From Dehalococcoidia bacterium (lineage in GTDB: Bacteria > Chloroflexota > Dehalococcoidia > Lucifugimonadales > JAGWBF01), in the NCBI GenBank assembly GCA_021296025.1, contig JAGWBF010000066.1, forward strand, positions 1 through 12,302: 12,302 nt of DNA. Direction: 5' to 3'. Positions 1-7,132 of this stretch are shown in pieces; the first letter of the stretch is position 1; every line of letters starts with the position of its first letter. The notes below the pieces were generated by a model. It saw nothing but the letters and a program-made list of their open reading frames with translations. It was not told the DNA's origin and searched no databases. A program made the position numbers and the translations under genes.

Positions 1-1
1 T

Positions 2-1837
2 CTGCTTAAGGACTCTGCCCAGCAGGTCCTTTATGTAGGCAAGGCCAGCAACCTCAGGTCCCGTGTCAGCTCCTACTTTGGCGCACCCCAGGGGCTGAAC
101 CCCAAGATACGACGCTTGGTTGAGCGGGTGGCGGACTATGAGTTCATCGTCACTGACACCGACGCCGAAGCCATCATCCTCGAATGCACCCTGATCAAGA
201 AGCACAGGCCTACTTATAACGCCAGGCTTAAGGACGATAAGAGCTACCCGTACCTGAAGATCGACCTTACCGAAGAGTTTCCCCAGGTGTACATCACCCG
301 CAGGGTGCGGGGGGATGGGGCGCGCTACTTCGGGCCTTTTGCAACTGCCGGCAGCGTTCGGAAGACCCTGGACTTGCTAAAGAAGCTCTTCCCCTATCGC
401 TCCTGCACCAAACCCATTACAGGGACCGACCCCAAGCCGTGCCTGGAGTACCACATCGACCGCTGCGTCGGTCCCTGCATAGGGGCGGTGGACAAGGAAG
501 GGTACCGTCGTGTCATAGAACAGGTGATCCTGTTCATGGAGGGCAAGACCGAGGGAGTTGTCGATGAACTTCACCAAAGAATGGCCAGCGCAGCAGAGGT
601 GCTGGAGTTCGAACGTGCTGCGGTCCTTCGGGACCAGATTCGCAATATCCAAAAGACGGCAGAGGAGCAGCGGATCAAAGTGGCATCCAATGCAGTCCAG
701 GATATGGATGCCATAGCTATGGCCCAGGGGCAGGACGAGAGCTGGATAGAGGTGTTCTTCGTCCGGCAGGGCAAGCTAACCGGACGGGACCACTTTATCA
801 TGGAAGGCACTCAGGATGATTCCCCGGGACATGTCCTGGCCGAGTTCATCAAGCAGTTCTACCAGTCGGCCTCCTTCCTTCCAAGGCGCATAATCGTGCA
901 GCATACCCTGGAAGATGAGGTACAGATCCAGGCGTGGCTACGGGAGAAGAAGGGGCGGGCTGTCGTGCTGGCCAGGCCGCAGCGAGGAGACCAGCACCGT
1001 TTGATAAGGATGGTTGCCGAAAACGCATCCCAAGGTCTGACCCAGAGGCGGGCCAAATGGCTAGCTGACACCGACGCCGTTCAGCAGGCGATGCTTGAGC
1101 TGCAAGAGGAGCTCAACCTGCCGAATCTGCCCCGTCGCATAGAGTGCTACGACATCTCCAACATCCAGGGCACAAACTCCGTGGCGAGCATGGTGACATT
1201 CCAGGATGGCTTTCCAAAGTCCTCCCACTATCGCACCTTCAGGATCAAGGATGTGGAAGGAATTGACGACTACTCCAGTATGCAGGAAGTGCTGCGCAGG
1301 CGTTTCCAGAAGCTGGCGGCAGTCAAGGGAAAGGGGCAAGCCGGAGAGGATGGTCAGACGCCGCTGATTTCAACGTCCAGGCCAAGAAAGGAACAAGAGG
1401 GCGCCTGGAACATCGTCCCGGACTTGGTGCTGATCGATGGGGGGAAAGGCCATCTCTCGGCCTCCCTGGAGGTGTTTCTGGAGCTCGGTATAGACTTCAT
1501 ACCCCTCGCCTCGCTAGCCAAGGAGAACGAGTGGATTTTCGTACCACAAACCCCGGAGCCTATAGTGCTAGCGTCCAACTCCCAGGGGCTGTACCTGGTG
1601 CAGCGGGTCAGGGACGAGGCTCATCGGTTCGCAATCACCTACCACCGCAAGCTTCGCAGCAAGGGCAGTGTAGCCTCGGCCGTTGATTACGTGTCCGGAA
1701 TAGGGCCGAAACGAAAGCGAATGCTCTTGCGTAGGTTCGGTTCTTTGAAGGCGATCAAGGAAGCGGGAATCGAGGACCTTACTTCTGTACCTGGAATAAC
1801 CCGGTCGTTGGCCCTGCGCCTCAAAGAGCAGCTATAA
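2..1837 (+). CDS. uvrC: UvrABC system protein C (excinuclease subunit), 5' end cut by window edge
   Basis: UvrC makes the two incisions flanking a DNA lesion after UvrA/UvrB recognition in nucleotide excision repair. The reading frame is open from base 2, so the gene starts outside the window; only about 10-20 codons seem missing. The first visible residues include VLYVGKA with NLRSRVSSYF, the second half of the GIY-YIG nuclease domain. A UVR (UvrB-binding) helix follows near visible residues 195-220 (FERAAVLRDQIRNI). The RNase H-like nuclease domain has its acidic and basic residues in ECYDISNIQG, LIDGGKGHL and VRDEAHRFA. The C-terminus holds tandem helix-hairpin-helix motifs (GIGPKRKRMLLRRFGSL, VPGITRSLALRL). 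A hydrophilic insert of about 30 residues (around base 1320-1410) precedes LIDGGKG. All key motifs are intact and 611 codons are visible. A TTG at 116 is internal and not the true start. Confidence 0.96.
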   Translation: MLKDSAQQVLYVGKASNLRSRVSSYFGAPQGLNPKIRRLVERVADYEFIVTDTDAEAIILECTLIKKHRPTYNARLKDDKSYPYLKIDLTEEFPQVYITRRVRGDGARYFGPFATAGSVRKTLDLLKKLFPYRSCTKPITGTDPKPCLEYHIDRCVGPCIGAVDKEGYRRVIEQVILFMEGKTEGVVDELHQRMASAAEVLEFERAAVLRDQIRNIQKTAEEQRIKVASNAVQDMDAIAMAQGQDESWIEVFFVRQGKLTGRDHFIMEGTQDDSPGHVLAEFIKQFYQSASFLPRRIIVQHTLEDEVQIQAWLREKKGRAVVLARPQRGDQHRLIRMVAENASQGLTQRRAKWLADTDAVQQAMLELQEELNLPNLPRRIECYDISNIQGTNSVASMVTFQDGFPKSSHYRTFRIKDVEGIDDYSSMQEVLRRRFQKLAAVKGKGQAGEDGQTPLISTSRPRKEQEGAWNIVPDLVLIDGGKGHLSASLEVFLELGIDFIPLASLAKENEWIFVPQTPEPIVLASNSQGLYLVQRVRDEAHRFAITYHRKLRSKGSVASAVDYVSGIGPKRKRMLLRRFGSLKAIKEAGIEDLTSVPGITRSLALRLKEQL

Positions 1838-1879
1838 TTCCTCCCTCAATTTGCCAGCCGCGTTCCTTTACCTTTTTCC

Positions 1880-1908
1880 TTGAATTCTTGTGGTAGCTGC
1901 TATATTCT
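1880..1908 (+). promoter_or_regulatory. Probable sigma70 promoter for the 1940 gene
   Basis: TTGAAT at 1880-1885 and TATTCT at 1903-1908 are separated by exactly 17 bases, each matching the consensus at four of six positions. An overlapping TATATT lies two bases closer. The predicted transcript would begin near 1915, giving a leader of about 25 bases before the TTG at 1940. This suggests the gene is transcribed separately from uvrC. Confidence 0.5.
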
Positions 1909-1939
1909 GAGCATACCCCCTGCGGAGTAAAAGCTTACC

Positions 1940-2500
1940 TTGCTCAAGGTATCTATCACCCTGTCCAACGGCGCAGAGATCACCTGCGAAGCCAGTGATC
2001 CATCTATCTGTGCTCAGATGTTGGGGATGGTGTTCAAGGACCTGCCCGGGTACTTGATGAGCGGCGGGTACAAAGAACAGCACACGGCGTCTCTAGCCAT
2101 AGATGGAGGATCTGAAGCCCTTTCGGAGCTCTCAGGCGTCCAGCCCGAGCGTTCCAACGGGGCATCTGGGGGCAACGCAGAGTCACAGGCTCCATGTACT
2201 CCCGCCGAGTCTGAGTTCGCCGAGTACTGTCGCAGTGTTGCCCCGGTTGGTGATATGCGCCGGGTTGTCTTGGCGGCTTGGGCCGCTAACCACTTTCTAG
2301 GCACAGTCAGCATCTCTGATAAGGAAGTGTCCCGGCTGTTCCAGCTGGTGGGATGGCGACAACCCGAAAGCTTCACCCAGACGTTGCGTAACGCCGCTCG
2401 CAGCAAGTTCCGGTGGTTGGAACGGATTCCCGGTCGCTCAGGCTACTATTGTGCGACCGATGTGGGTATTCGCGCGGTGGTACCAACCCAGGATGCGTAA
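1940..2500 (+). CDS. Unrecognised protein with C-terminal winged-helix-like domain
   Basis: I do not recognise a named family for the whole 186-residue protein. The first 45 residues look like a small beta-rich unit (MLKVSITLSNGAEITCEA). Residues about 46-90 are low-complexity and rich in Ser, Gly, Glu and Pro, probably a flexible linker. Residues 92-182 form an alpha-helical segment ending in a beta-hairpin (GRSGYYCATDVGIRAV). Its pattern of a helix (RRVVLAAWAANHFLG), an ISDKEVSRLFQLVGW helix-turn, a TLRNAARSKFRWL helix and a wing resembles winged-helix domains of small DNA-binding proteins. The start is TTG: an in-frame TAA at 1928 leaves no earlier start, and GGAG at 1924-1927 serves as ribosome binding site. 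No signal peptide or membrane segment is visible. A DNA-binding role is inferred from fold shape only. Confidence 0.72.
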   Translation: MLKVSITLSNGAEITCEASDPSICAQMLGMVFKDLPGYLMSGGYKEQHTASLAIDGGSEALSELSGVQPERSNGASGGNAESQAPCTPAESEFAEYCRSVAPVGDMRRVVLAAWAANHFLGTVSISDKEVSRLFQLVGWRQPESFTQTLRNAARSKFRWLERIPGRSGYYCATDVGIRAVVPTQDA

Positions 2501-2621
2501 CCGGACGGCTGTTAGGCCCTTGGACAGATCTCGACACTAGCGCAGGTTAAGTCTTCCCCGATTCTTGACTTCCGCCGCTGCCAGGCCTCTTGAGGTTGCT
2601 TTCGCAGGTTTAACTGATGGC

Positions 2622-3754
2622 TCACCACTGAACGAACATTGGCATAACCACATGTACATAGCGGTCGGAAGTGGTGGACTTGAAAACGCCTGGGCTGGAG
2701 GAAGTTGTGGTTTCCAGGGCCACCTCACCTCGTTCGAAGGCATTGAGAACATCCAGCAGGTACTTGTTATTGAAGGCGATCTTGGACTCTTCGCCCTCTA
2801 TGGAGGTGTTGATTTCGTCCCTGTTCTCACCCATTTCCTCCGCCCTAGCGGAGATTCGCACCCTGCCTTCCGTAGGGCCTGATTCCGCTGTAGCGGATTC
2901 CCCGTCTTCCGGCATGATTTCAAGACGTACTATGCCGTTGCCGTCCCTGGCAAAAATAGAAGCCCCCCTGGCCGCCCTGGAGAACTCCTGGAGGTCGAAC
3001 ACGGTCCTAGTCTGATACGATTGGGGAATCAACTGGGAATAGTTGGGGAAGGTCCCCTGGATCAGCTGGGATACGATCTCTATGTTCTCCAGCCGGAAGA
3101 GGGCCTGGCCTCGGCTGGGGGTCATGACCATTTCCACCACGCCGTCCTGCTCACCAAGAAATCGAGCTATCTCATTGAGGGTCCTGTGGGGCAGGATGAT
3201 GCTGACGGGAGCCGGTACGGATTCGGACAGGTCACCCTTGTAAACAGCCAGGCGGAATCCAACGGCTGCTGCCATGGTAAACTGGCTGTCCTCAAGTTCC
3301 AGTTTTCCTCCGTCGCTGCCGCAAATACGACCTGGCTTATGGCCGTTCGCAGGGCGCGTGGCTCGATCTTTGCAGTGAACTCTTCATCGACCGTTGGGAT
3401 CGGAGGAAAGTCATCAGCCTCGGTGCCATTGATGTTGGCCTCCGAGCGGGCGCACTTCATTTTCAAGACCTTGGTTTCCTGGGAAATCTCCATGTCTATC
3501 GATTGGTCGGGAAGATGGCCTACGAACTCCGACAGCAGCCTGGCTGGAACTGTGATGGCACCTTCCTCTTCCACCATCGCGCCGACCCAGGTAGTTATAG
3601 CGATCTCCAGGTTGGTGGCGGAAAGCTTGAGCATTGAACGGTCGGTGGATAAAAGCACGTTCTGGGTTATTGGAAGGGTGGTCCGGGATGCAACAGCCCG
3701 ACCAACAATGCCCAACCCTTTATTCAAGTTTTCCTGAAGGCACGAAAGTTTCAT
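2622..3754 (-). pseudogene. dnaN: DNA polymerase III beta subunit (sliding clamp), frameshifted with an internal gap
   Basis: DnaN is the ring-shaped processivity clamp of the replicative polymerase and is normally essential. The first 150 residues (MKLSCLQENLNKGL to VVFAAATEE, 3754 to about 3305) and the last part (KLELEDSQFTMAAA to VVMPMFVQW, about 3306 to 2622) are both clearly DnaN, but lie in different frames. They join at an AAAA run at 3303-3306. Compared with Bacillus DnaN recalled from memory, about eight residues around the conserved TRPILTGV stretch are missing, so the net loss is about 25 bases. The conserved Asp of the following (A/T)DG/S motif is Val (GTT, 3261-3263). Start at 3754: ATG with GGGGGAG at 3763-3769. 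An upstream in-frame extension to 3892 would cross the promoter and is rejected. It may be a real lesion (a second dnaN elsewhere) or an assembly error. Confidence 0.88.
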
Positions 3755-3782
3755 TTCCCCCACTCCCCCAAAGGTGTGCCGT

Positions 3783-3811
3783 AGTATATGTTCACCTTGT
3801 TTTGGCGTCAA
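3783..3811 (-). promoter_or_regulatory. Strong sigma70 promoter of dnaN
   Basis: On the minus strand TTGACG (3806-3811) and TATACT (3783-3788) are separated by exactly 17 bases, each one mismatch from consensus. Transcription would start near 3776, about 22 bases before the dnaN ATG, with the Shine-Dalgarno sequence in between. The promoter argues against the longer reading frame to 3892 being translated. Confidence 0.75.
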
Positions 3812-3920
3812 CGTTCCGTAGAGAGGCCAGGAGAGGGACGGGATTCCCTGGCAGACGACATCTGGGTGTTTGGGAGCACATCCTGTAGACAAGAAGAGGG
3901 AAAGCTAGACCACAGAAAAG

Positions 3921-3943
3921 CGATTGGCCCCGAAGGGCCAACG
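3921..3943 (-). terminator. Intrinsic terminator after the small HTH gene
   Basis: A perfect 7-bp stem TTGGCCC/GGGCCAA (3935-3941 and 3924-3930) closes a TTCG tetraloop and is followed on the minus strand by TCGCTTTTCTG, a short T-rich stretch. It lies about 47 bases beyond the stop of the HTH gene and upstream of the dnaN promoter. It would separate the two transcription units. Confidence 0.7.
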
Positions 3944-3990
3944 AGCGAGGAGGAAAAATGTGGGGAGAATCCAGTTAGTCTAGAAGAAGC

Positions 3991-4215
3991 TTAGCCGCTG
4001 CGCTTGACCTCCAGGGTCTCTCCCGGCGCCAACGCTACGCGTCTCACATTTATGCCAAGCTTTAGGAGCCAATAACCTAAAGTAGCCTTACTAACACCGA
4101 GTTCTTGGGCAGTTACCGATAACCCGTATTCGTTAACCATTTCCGGAAGAAGTCTTTCCAGAGGCCTCTGGTGGTTATCTTCGACCCTCTGCATCAGCTT
4201 AGTTTTTCGGGCCAT
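3991..4215 (-). CDS. Small helix-turn-helix protein, probable DNA-binding regulator
   Basis: This 74-residue basic protein has a single recognisable element, a helix-turn-helix at about residues 30-53 (LSVTAQELGVSKATLGYWLL). It follows an N-terminal charged helix (RKTKLMQRVEDNHQRPLERLL) and is followed by a short beta-like tail (VRRVALAPGETLEV). The shape matches small stand-alone HTH regulators, but no sensor domain or named family is evident and the target is unknown. The ATG at 4215 is chosen over the one at 4263 for two reasons: AGGAGG sits five bases upstream (4221-4226), and the probable promoter -10 at 4254-4259 would overlap the longer version. It stands alone between its own promoter and terminator. 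Confidence 0.75.
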   Translation of the reverse strand: MARKTKLMQRVEDNHQRPLERLLPEMVNEYGLSVTAQELGVSKATLGYWLLKLGINVRRVALAPGETLEVKRSG

Positions 4216-4253
4216 TTCTGCCTCCTGTGGTAGGGCGGTGCTGCGACCGGAAA

Positions 4254-4283
4254 ATGGTACCACACCGCGGTTTTAGTTGTCAA
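4254..4283 (-). promoter_or_regulatory. Promoter of the small HTH gene with A/T-rich upstream region
   Basis: A perfect TTGACA (4278-4283, minus strand) is followed after 18 bases by TACCAT (4254-4259), four of six consensus positions. The 4284-4330 stretch immediately upstream is strikingly A/T-rich against the surrounding sequence and could act as an UP element. The leader would be about 30 bases. Confidence 0.6.
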
Positions 4284-4306
4284 TAACTATCTATGAAAAA
4301 GCTTAA

Positions 4307-4323
4307 ATTTTTCTTAGAAAAAT
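4307..4323 (-). terminator. A/T-rich hairpin, possible terminator of the membrane-exporter gene
   Basis: ATTTTTC (4307-4313) and GAAAAAT (4317-4323) form a 7-bp stem with a 3-base loop, 23 bases beyond the stop of the exporter gene. A further TTTTT run follows on the minus strand (4296-4300). The stem is weak, so termination here is uncertain; the same bases could instead serve as an UP element for the next gene. Confidence 0.35.
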
Positions 4324-4346
4324 CTAGAACGCCCATATCGTAGCTA

Positions 4347-4811
4347 TTATATTACCTTGATCAGCGAAATTCCAGCAATTGTCAGAGCAGTTACGATGAT
4401 TCCGCCGATCATCACACCGGCTGCCATGGCGGGTAATGCCTGCCGGAATGGTATCGCAAAGGTCCAGGCGGCAATGGATGCTGTCCACACACCGGTAATG
4501 GGCAGGGGTATAGCCACAAATAAGGCAATCATTGCAGCTCCGTGCTTGTGAAAGCGCTCTGTATGGTGTCTCCTCAAGGACTCGGAACGCCATCTCAGGA
4601 AGGCTGTTGCAGGGTTGGGGAACCTCTCCAAAGATGTAGCCAACCTGGGGAGCACCAGGAGCCAGAAGGCCCCCGGGACTAAGTTGCCCAATATGGCTAC
4701 TGGTAGCACGCCATACCATGGAAGGCCGTAGCCTTCGATCCCTAAAGGTATGGCCAGCCTCAGCTCACCTACGGGTGTCATGCTCCAAAGAAATGTAAAT
4801 ATGTAATCCAA
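4347..4811 (-). CDS. Small multidrug export family membrane protein (COG2426 / PF06695 type)
   Basis: This 154-residue hydrophobic protein matches the Sm_multidrug_ex family pattern. It has an N-terminal segment with P13, E16, R18 and IP (TPVGELRLAIPLGIEGYGL), then the LGNLVPG region, a basic cytoplasmic-type stretch at 73-90 (RWRSESLRRHHTERFHKHG), the signature FVAIPLPITGVWT (98-110), and a Gly-rich final membrane helix (AGVMIGGIIVTALTIAGISL). About four membrane segments are likely. Despite the family name, transport of a specific drug has not been shown for most members, so the substrate is unknown. TTG at 4811 is the only usable start before an in-frame TAG; an internal ATG (residue 11) would cut conserved sequence. 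The ribosome binding site is weak. Confidence 0.82.
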   Translation of the reverse strand: MDYIFTFLWSMTPVGELRLAIPLGIEGYGLPWYGVLPVAILGNLVPGAFWLLVLPRLATSLERFPNPATAFLRWRSESLRRHHTERFHKHGAAMIALFVAIPLPITGVWTASIAAWTFAIPFRQALPAMAAGVMIGGIIVTALTIAGISLIKVI

Positions 4812-4861
4812 ATCAGGTAGGCTGAGGCCTCCGCTCGGGTGCTAGAAGCATAGCGAGCATG

Positions 4862-4891
4862 ATAACATGGTGCGTCCTTTAGGGATGTCAA
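4862..4891 (-). promoter_or_regulatory. Promoter of the membrane-exporter gene
   Basis: On the minus strand a perfect TTGACA (4886-4891) lies 18 bases before TGTTAT (4862-4867), four of six consensus positions. The transcript would begin near 4855, leaving a leader of about 44 bases. The 114-base gap also serves the divergent gene at 4926, for which I could not find a convincing promoter. Confidence 0.5.
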
Positions 4892-4925
4892 TATGCGCGT
4901 CCAGAATTAGGAGAAACTGATCCAC

Positions 4926-5969
4926 ATGGAGAATTCTGCAGACCAGTTAAAGGTAGGAAAGATACCAGCCCGCATCCTGGAACACCTGCTGGGCCAGATC
5001 GACATTAACGACGACAGGGTGTTGCTGGGCCCGATGATCGGTGAAGATGCGGCGGTGATCGACCTGGGAGACACGGTACTGGTCGCCAAGACCGACCCTG
5101 TGACCTTTGTGTCGGACCAGGTCGGTTGGTATGCGGTCCACATCAACGCCAACGACATCGCTTGCGTGGGCGCTACGCCTCGTTGGTTCCTGGCGACACT
5201 GTTGGTCCCCGAAGGGTCTACGGAGGCTGGGGTAAGTGAGATATTCCGCCAGCTTACCGAGGCCTGTGAATTCATGAACATCCAGCTCGTGGGAGGCCAC
5301 AGCGAAGTGACCGCAGCTGTCACCCAGCCGGTGGTGGTCGGGGCCATGCTGGGAGAAGCTCAGAAGGAAAGCATCATCAGGACATCGGGCGCTATGGACG
5401 GCGACAGCATCGTCTTGACCAAGGGGATAGCGGTGGAAGGCTCTGCTGTCCTCGCAAGGGATGCGGAGGCGAGACTGCTACAGGCGGGCGTTGGGCCTGC
5501 TACCGTGGCCAGGGCCAAGGAGTTTCTCTTAGATCCTGGCATAAGCATTGTGAAGGATGCGCAGATCGCCAGGGCAGCCGTTGAGGTGCATTGCCTACAC
5601 GACCCCACCGAGGGCGGGGTCGTGACAGGGCTATGGGAGATTGCAAAGGCGGCCAACCTGGGGCTGTCCGTGGAAGAGGGGAGCATTCCCGTTCTGCTGG
5701 AGACGGCGGAGATTTGCGAAGCCCTGGGGTTGGACCCCTTGGGACTTCTGGCGTCAGGCGCCCTGCTCATCACCCTTCCCCCTGAGGATGTGCCACCATT
5801 GTTCAAGGCCCTGGAGTCGGAAGGGATCGAGGCTTTCGAAATAGGCCGGATGATGGAAGCTGAGGAGGGCGTGACCATCATCCGTGCCCACGAGCTTGAG
5901 GCTTTACCGACTTTCGAGAGAGATGAGCTGGCCCGGTTCTTCTATGATCAGCCTAAACGTAACGGATAA
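4926..5969 (+). CDS. AIR synthase-related (HypE/PurM-like) ATP-binding protein
   Basis: This 347-residue protein belongs to the PurM/HypE/ThiL/SelD superfamily of ATP-dependent enzymes. The nucleotide-binding half shows GEDAAVIDLG (39-48), KTDPVTF with D64, VHINANDIACVGATP (71-85) and LVGGHSEVT (121-129). The second half has HDPTEGGVVTGLWEIA (225-240) and LGLLASGALLI. It most resembles the HypE branch. However, true HypE ends in a PRIC-type tail whose Cys accepts the carbamoyl group, and here the tail is FFYDQPKRNG with no Cys. No hydrogenase genes are nearby. It is thus a HypE-like protein of unknown substrate, not a proven hydrogenase maturase. The ATG at 4926 has AGGAG at 4909-4913, with a long 12-base spacing. 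It ends 11 bases from the convergent dehydratase gene. Confidence 0.88.
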   Translation: MENSADQLKVGKIPARILEHLLGQIDINDDRVLLGPMIGEDAAVIDLGDTVLVAKTDPVTFVSDQVGWYAVHINANDIACVGATPRWFLATLLVPEGSTEAGVSEIFRQLTEACEFMNIQLVGGHSEVTAAVTQPVVVGAMLGEAQKESIIRTSGAMDGDSIVLTKGIAVEGSAVLARDAEARLLQAGVGPATVARAKEFLLDPGISIVKDAQIARAAVEVHCLHDPTEGGVVTGLWEIAKAANLGLSVEEGSIPVLLETAEICEALGLDPLGLLASGALLITLPPEDVPPLFKALESEGIEAFEIGRMMEAEEGVTIIRAHELEALPTFERDELARFFYDQPKRNG

Positions 5970-5980
5970 AAAGGTAAATA

Positions 5981-6949
5981 TTATGTTCGGTCGTACTGAT
6001 CCAGAACGGAACGTAGCTGTGGGATTGTTATGTTACCTCCGGAGACGATTACAACTACGTTTTTACCTTTTATGTTTACCTGATCCTTCATAGCTCCGGC
6101 GAGGGAAGCAGCCCCTGCCGCCTCAGCAAGGGTGTGGGCGCTGTCGATGAGAATTCCGATTGCTTCCTTCATTTCATCGTCATCGACCAGAATGAAATCG
6201 TCCAGCAAGTCCCACAGGATTTCCTGGGTCATCTGGTAGCCTGTGGAGGTTGCCAGCCCTTCGGCCGCTGTCCCCATGGGAGATTCGGTTAGGCGGCGGT
6301 TCCTCCAAGATAAGTACCCTCCTTGGGCTTGGGCCGACTGCACCGCAACAACCTTGATGTTAGGGTTTATGGCTTTGGCGACGACGCAGGCCCCCGCGGC
6401 CCCGCTTCCCCCTCCCAGGGGCACGTATATGCAGTCAACCTCTGGGAAATCTTCAATTATCTCCAGGGTCTCGGTCCCCACGCCTGCAATCAAGAGGGGT
6501 TCGTTTACGGCATGAACGAACCGGTAGCCCCTTTCGTCGGCCAATCGGGCGCAGTGCTCCCGGGACTCGTCGAAATTCTTGCCGTGGAAGACGATCTCCG
6601 CCCCCTGGTTCCGCATAGAGCGCACCTTCAAGGGGTTTGCTCCCTCGGGAAGGCAGATCACCGCCTTGGCGCCGAATTGCCGGCAGGCGTAGGCGATTGA
6701 CTGCCCGTGGTTGCCCGAGGACGCGGTGACCACTCCCCGGGCCCTCTCCTCCTCGCTCATGTGTGCTAGCAGGTTCACCCCTCCTCGCACCTTGAACGAC
6801 CCTAACGCCTGGTGGTTCTCGTGCTTGAGACGGACCGTTGCACCGAGGAGCTGGTCCAAGGCCGGATAGGAGTGCAGGGGAGTCCGGGGAACATAAGGGG
6901 ATATGGTCTTTCTGGCCTCCAGCACATCCTGAAGAGTAGGTCTGTTCAA
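5981..6949 (-). CDS. PLP-dependent threonine/serine dehydratase-like enzyme (fold type II)
   Basis: Enzymes of this family use pyridoxal phosphate to deaminate threonine or serine to 2-oxobutyrate or pyruvate, or act as racemases. Visible motifs, numbered from the TTG start: the Schiff-base lysine K53 in GSFKVRGG, the substrate loop SSGNHGQS (77-84), the phosphate-binding GGGSGAAG (179-186) and SGGNIT (303-308). There is no C-terminal ACT domain, so it is the short catabolic type, not the feedback-inhibited biosynthetic IlvA. TTG at 6949 is preferred because TAAGGAG lies at 6954-6960; a GTG at 6991 would add 14 residues but lacks a ribosome binding site. It lies downstream of the oxidoreductase genes beyond a strong hairpin. 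Its product could feed such an enzyme, but that is inference and the substrate is unproven. Confidence 0.87.
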   Translation of the reverse strand: MNRPTLQDVLEARKTISPYVPRTPLHSYPALDQLLGATVRLKHENHQALGSFKVRGGVNLLAHMSEEERARGVVTASSGNHGQSIAYACRQFGAKAVICLPEGANPLKVRSMRNQGAEIVFHGKNFDESREHCARLADERGYRFVHAVNEPLLIAGVGTETLEIIEDFPEVDCIYVPLGGGSGAAGACVVAKAINPNIKVVAVQSAQAQGGYLSWRNRRLTESPMGTAAEGLATSTGYQMTQEILWDLLDDFILVDDDEMKEAIGILIDSAHTLAEAAGAASLAGAMKDQVNIKGKNVVVIVSGGNITIPQLRSVLDQYDRT

Positions 6950-7013
6950 ATCGCTCCTTACTTCGGCGGATCGTAGGCCGCACCGGGCCACTTTCGGACC
7001 GCTTATGCAGCAC

Positions 7014-7042
7014 AGCTTATGTTACCCTGTCCCCCGATTCAA
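7014..7042 (-). promoter_or_regulatory. Possible promoter of the PLP enzyme gene
   Basis: On the minus strand TTGAAT (7037-7042) and TAAGCT (7014-7019) are spaced by 17 bases. The -10 match is poor (three of six). Transcription would begin near 7007, upstream of both candidate starts. It would make the gene independent of the oxidoreductase operon. Confidence 0.3.
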
Positions 7043-7070
7043 CGGGTTCCAACAGGATAGTCCAGACAAG

Positions 7071-7105
7071 TGAAGGGCCCAGCTACCTAGTTGCTGGGCC
7101 CTTCA
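7071..7105 (-). terminator. Strong 13-bp hairpin closing the oxidoreductase operon
   Basis: TGAAGGGCCCAGC (7071-7083) and GCTGGGCCCTTCA (7093-7105) are perfect reverse complements around a 9-base loop. The structure lies 28 bases past the stop of the beta-subunit gene. Neither strand carries a T-run after the stem, so it is not a classical rho-independent terminator. It may stop transcription with help, or protect the 3' end of the upstream mRNA. Confidence 0.6.
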
Positions 7106-7132
7106 ACAACGCCCGCTGTAAGTCGGGGCTGT

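Noticed and set aside
1324..1410. Hydrophilic insertion in UvrC before LIDGGKG as a possible intein or extra domain
   Set aside because: It is only about 30 residues, low-complexity and without intein splice motifs; length variation at this point is common in UvrC.
2501..2621. Search for a terminator between the convergent 1940 gene and dnaN
   Set aside because: Only weak pairings were found (for example AAGTC/GACTT around a 13-base loop at about 2549-2571), with no T-run; not strong enough to call.
3021..3737. Long plus-strand open frame opposite dnaN (238 codons)
   Set aside because: It is antisense to unmistakable DnaN coding sequence, has no family resemblance and no ribosome binding site; it is a shadow of the real gene.
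3755..3892. N-terminal extension of the dnaN reading frame to an ATG at 3892
   Set aside because: The near-consensus promoter at 3783-3811 and the Shine-Dalgarno sequence at 3763-3769 place the start at 3754, and the extension has no resemblance to DnaN.
6453..7013. Minus-strand open frame overlapping the PLP enzyme in another frame
   Set aside because: Its composition (Arg/Pro/Gly-rich) is typical of an out-of-frame reading of G+C-rich coding DNA; the PLP enzyme frame has all the catalytic motifs.
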